Assembly (NCBI GenBank): GCA_002720935.1
Contig: PBIV01000009.1
Span: forward strand, 20,723-62,254
Length of the DNA stretch: 41,532 nucleotides
Source: Rickettsiales bacterium
GTDB lineage: Bacteria > Pseudomonadota > Alphaproteobacteria > Micavibrionales > GCA-2720935
Reading direction: 5' to 3'
Shown here: piece by piece, positions 38,560-41,532 of the stretch
Layout of the letters: each line of letters begins with the position of its first letter
How positions within the stretch are numbered: the stretch's first letter is position 1
Position numbers and translations under genes: made by a program
Notes under the pieces: model-generated
Told to the model about the DNA's origin: nothing
What the model saw: only the letters and a program-made list of their open reading frames with translations
Database searches by the model: none

Positions 38560-39909
38560 TTAAGCGACTTTATTCTTGGCTTTATAATTAAGGGCAGTGC
38601 AGTTCATCTTGGCGGTTGATTTTTCGTCTACATTCCAAGGTCTTTGAATGTGTGTAATCTGTTCCGCAACGGTCAAGCCAGCTGTTGCACCATCTTCATG
38701 GAAGCCATAGCCACACCAAGCCCCGCAATACCATAAATTATCAACACCTTGTATCGTATTAAGCTCTTTTTGAGCGTCCATGGCGTCTTGGTCAAAAATT
38801 GGATGCTCATAGTTAATCTCACGAATTGTTTTATCCAAGGCAGGTTTCTTGAATGGGTTTAAAGATACAAAATAATCTTCTTCAATCATGTAGTTTTGTA
38901 ATCTATTCATCCAATAAGTCACAAAAACAGGCGTATCAATGACACTGTGCTTATTGGTTAAGCCCATGTAATTCCAGCTAGACCATAGTTTTTTAATCTT
39001 TGGCATTAGGCTTTCATCTTGATGGAGATAGGCTGTGTTTTTTGAATACTTAAACGCACCCAATACAGAAGTTTGTAAGTCTGTTGGTGTCTCTATAAGA
39101 TCAAGAATTTGATCGCCATGACAGGCAAAAACGATCTGATCAAATATTTCTACTTCGCCTGATTTAGTTGTTAGTTTCCACTTGCCTTTATCTCGTCCTA
39201 TTTGAATCGCAGCATCGTTTATTACGATTTTATTTTTAAATTCCTTTGTGATTTTTCGCACATATTCACGCGAACCACCCGTGACAGTGCGCCATTCTGG
39301 GCGATCGGTCAGTAAAAGCAAGCCGTGATTTTGACAAAAACGAATAAAGGACTGGGCGGGAAAACCCATCATTTGATTAGGCGGCATGGACCAGATGGCT
39401 GATCCCATCGGAATTAAGTGATCTCTGATAAAAGCATCTTTATAATTATTTTTCTTTAAATATTCCCCTAATGAACCACTAGCACTTCCCTGTTCCAAAT
39501 CAATGGGGGCTTGTTTGTAAAAGCGAAGCAAGTCTTTGATCATTGAATACATACGTGGTCTAAAGAAGTTTCGTTTTTGCCCAAACAAAGTCCAAAAATC
39601 ATCGCCTGCATACTCAAAATTTCCTTTATCCATTGAGATGGCAAAAGACATATCGCTTGCTTCTGTATCAACATCGATTGTCTCAAATAGATTGATTAAA
39701 TTAGGGTAAGTCCATTCATTATATACTATAAAGCCAGTGTCGACAGGCGTTTTAGAAGGGGTGTCGACCGTGTTTGAATGCCCACCAATTCGCGCGTTTT
39801 TCTCAAAAATTCTGAAATCGAAACCACATCGATTTAAATGCCAAGCACAAGCAAGCCCAGTAATGCCAGAGCCGATAATTGCTATTTTTTGATTTTTAAA
39901 ATTGCTCAT
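38560..39909 (-). CDS. FAD-dependent amine oxidase-like oxidoreductase
   Basis: 449 aa; IAIIGSGITGLACAWHL, RIGGHSNTVD, LWYCGAWCGYGFHEDGATAGLTVAEQI. Confidence 0.9.
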   Translation of the reverse strand: MSNFKNQKIAIIGSGITGLACAWHLNRCGFDFRIFEKNARIGGHSNTVDTPSKTPVDTGFIVYNEWTYPNLINLFETIDVDTEASDMSFAISMDKGNFEYAGDDFWTLFGQKRNFFRPRMYSMIKDLLRFYKQAPIDLEQGSASGSLGEYLKKNNYKDAFIRDHLIPMGSAIWSMPPNQMMGFPAQSFIRFCQNHGLLLLTDRPEWRTVTGGSREYVRKITKEFKNKIVINDAAIQIGRDKGKWKLTTKSGEVEIFDQIVFACHGDQILDLIETPTDLQTSVLGAFKYSKNTAYLHQDESLMPKIKKLWSSWNYMGLTNKHSVIDTPVFVTYWMNRLQNYMIEEDYFVSLNPFKKPALDKTIREINYEHPIFDQDAMDAQKELNTIQGVDNLWYCGAWCGYGFHEDGATAGLTVAEQITHIQRPWNVDEKSTAKMNCTALNYKAKNKVA

Positions 39910-39942
39910 GATAATAGTCTACTTGGATTCTTTTTAAATTGC

Positions 39943-41403
39943 TTATGATGCTTTTTTGACATTCTCATAAGCTTCTAATGCTTTTTCTCTAGCTTGTGAG
40001 TGATCAACAATTGGTTTTGGATATGTCTCACCTAATTTCACGCCCGCTTTTTTCAAGACATCCTCTGGGGCTTCCCATGGGGTGTGAATATGCTTTGTAT
40101 CAAGTTTTTTTAATTCTGGTACATATTTACGAATATAGTCTCCATCGGGATCAAATTTCTTTGATTGTAAGATTGGGTTAAAAATTCTGAAATAAGGGGC
40201 AGCATCAGCGCCACAGCCAGCAATCCATTGCCAGCTCGCAGAATTATTGGCCAAATCAGCATCAACCAAACAATCCCAGAACCATTCTTCGCCGTGATGC
40301 CAGTGAATGCGCAAATGTTTTACCAAGAATGATCCAACAACCATGCGGCAACGATTATGCATCCAGCCTGTTTGCCAAAGCTGTCTCATGGCGGCGTCAA
40401 CAAGCGGGTAGCCAGTTTGACCTTTTTTCCATTTTTCCAAAGGGTCAAGATTTGTCGTCCATGGAAAATCATTGAAATTTTCATTTAGGGGTTTTCTTGG
40501 CATATCCTCTAAATAATATAGAAGATGATAACTAAATTCGCGCCATAAAACCTCTTTTAGGTATTTAAAAGCGCTTTTTTGTGAGGTGCCATCAAGCGTG
40601 TTGCTCTTCTCATATTTTTTAACCTCGTGCCAAATTTGTTTTGGGCTGATCTCTCCCCAGTGAAGGTGAGGGGATAGGCGTGATGTCTCATCCAAATCGG
40701 GGCGGTCTCTGTGATCTGAATATTCATTGATATCGCCGCTATCAATAAACTCTTCTAGCCGTTCAAACGCGCCTTGCTCGCCAGGTTCCCAAAGATCATA
40801 AAAGGCCGTGTCCCATTTAATTTTAGGCAGAAATCCAAACTCATCTAAGGTCATTGTTTCAAGCTTTTTATCAAAGGTAACAACTTCCTTTGGTTTATCA
40901 AGGGCGTCGGGGACTTGCTTTTCAAGGCACATTTTAGAAAATGGTGTGTAGACTTTATAAAAGCCGCCTGATTTATTTTCAATCGTCCATGGCTCATGAA
41001 TGAGGTTGGCGTTATAACTTTTAACGACCATCTTCTCATTTGCACTAAATGTTTCTTTGATTTGCTTATCGCGTTCAATCGCAAAGGATTGATAAAGCCT
41101 GTTCCAATAAATATGATCAGCGCCAGTTTCTTTGACAATCTCTTCTAAGATTTTTAGCGGCTTGCCTTTTCTTAAAATTAACTCTAAGCCATAGTCATCT
41201 TTTAAAGATTGCGCAAACTTATCTAATGAGTGATGGAGCCACCAAAGGCTCGCTTCGCCAAATTTCCATTCGCCAGCTGTTTCTTCATCATGAATGAAAA
41301 CTGGGATTAAAGGCTTTTGCAAGGCTGCCGCTTCAAAAAAGGCGGGGTTGTCTTTCAGTCTTAAATCTTGTCTGAACCAAACTATAATCGGTGTTTCACT
41401 CAT
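39943..41403 (-). CDS. phrB: Deoxyribodipyrimidine photolyase (CPD class I-like)
   Basis: 486 aa; IVWFRQDLRLKDNPA, LSPHLHWGEISPKQIW, WREFSYHLLY, MRQLWQTGWMHNRCRMVVGSFLVKHL. Confidence 0.94.
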   Translation of the reverse strand: MSETPIIVWFRQDLRLKDNPAFFEAAALQKPLIPVFIHDEETAGEWKFGEASLWWLHHSLDKFAQSLKDDYGLELILRKGKPLKILEEIVKETGADHIYWNRLYQSFAIERDKQIKETFSANEKMVVKSYNANLIHEPWTIENKSGGFYKVYTPFSKMCLEKQVPDALDKPKEVVTFDKKLETMTLDEFGFLPKIKWDTAFYDLWEPGEQGAFERLEEFIDSGDINEYSDHRDRPDLDETSRLSPHLHWGEISPKQIWHEVKKYEKSNTLDGTSQKSAFKYLKEVLWREFSYHLLYYLEDMPRKPLNENFNDFPWTTNLDPLEKWKKGQTGYPLVDAAMRQLWQTGWMHNRCRMVVGSFLVKHLRIHWHHGEEWFWDCLVDADLANNSASWQWIAGCGADAAPYFRIFNPILQSKKFDPDGDYIRKYVPELKKLDTKHIHTPWEAPEDVLKKAGVKLGETYPKPIVDHSQAREKALEAYENVKKAS

Positions 41404-41429
41404 AACTTCTCCAAAGTTTATAAAATAAG

Positions 41430-41458
41430 ATTATAGTTCTTTACGATGCCAATGCCAA
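41430..41458 (-). promoter_or_regulatory. Sigma70-type promoter for phrB and probably the downstream arm
   Basis: Minus strand TTGGCA-N17-TATAAT, about 27 bp upstream of the phrB ATG. Confidence 0.65.
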
Positions 41459-41532
41459 ACTAGACCACAAAAATTTTAACCTTGACAAATTTGCGTAATA
41501 TATTTAGCTTATGGAAAAATTTGAAATGATTT

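Noticed and set aside
41511-41532. Partial CDS starting ATGGAAAAATTTGAAATGATT at the right edge
   Set aside because: Only 22 bp visible, no RBS, and it sits directly on the -10 of the best plus-strand promoter
1-41532. CRISPR arrays, transposons, prophage or toxin-antitoxin loci
   Set aside because: No regularly spaced repeats, transposase, integrase, phage structural or recognisable TA proteins among the ORFs

Overview
This is an AT-rich alphaproteobacterial chromosomal segment, gene-dense on both strands, with no CRISPR array, transposase, integrase or phage gene seen. Core genes recognised: SPOR-domain protein end, archaeal-type valS, tRNA-Arg(ACG), a chemotaxis receptor, argS, the ffh-rpsP-rimM-(two orphan ORFs)-trmD-rplS translation operon, mtaB, ftsY, amn, a DUF2336 gene, pgk, pip, rpoH, a pirin, carD and fdxA. 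The right end (about 31.8-41.4 kb) holds two convergent gene sets. The plus arm has an SDR, a DUF6134-like secreted protein, an FeS-type bacterial cryptochrome/photolyase and an NTF2/SnoaL-like protein. The minus arm has a CPD-type photolyase, an FAD amine-oxidase-like protein, DUF1365, a Cfa-like methyltransferase and an S66 peptidase. This gene content resembles light/singlet-oxygen response regulons (RpoE-ChrR or LitR type), but no regulator gene lies in the window. Other points of interest are orphan ORFs with their own promoters inserted into the conserved translation operon, a tandem pair of paralogous orphan membrane proteins, a rpoH terminator hairpin that doubles as signal-peptide coding sequence of the next ORF, and a triple GTTAGAC palindromic element behind the tRNA. 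All calls were made by eye from the sequence and ORF translations; no database search was run.
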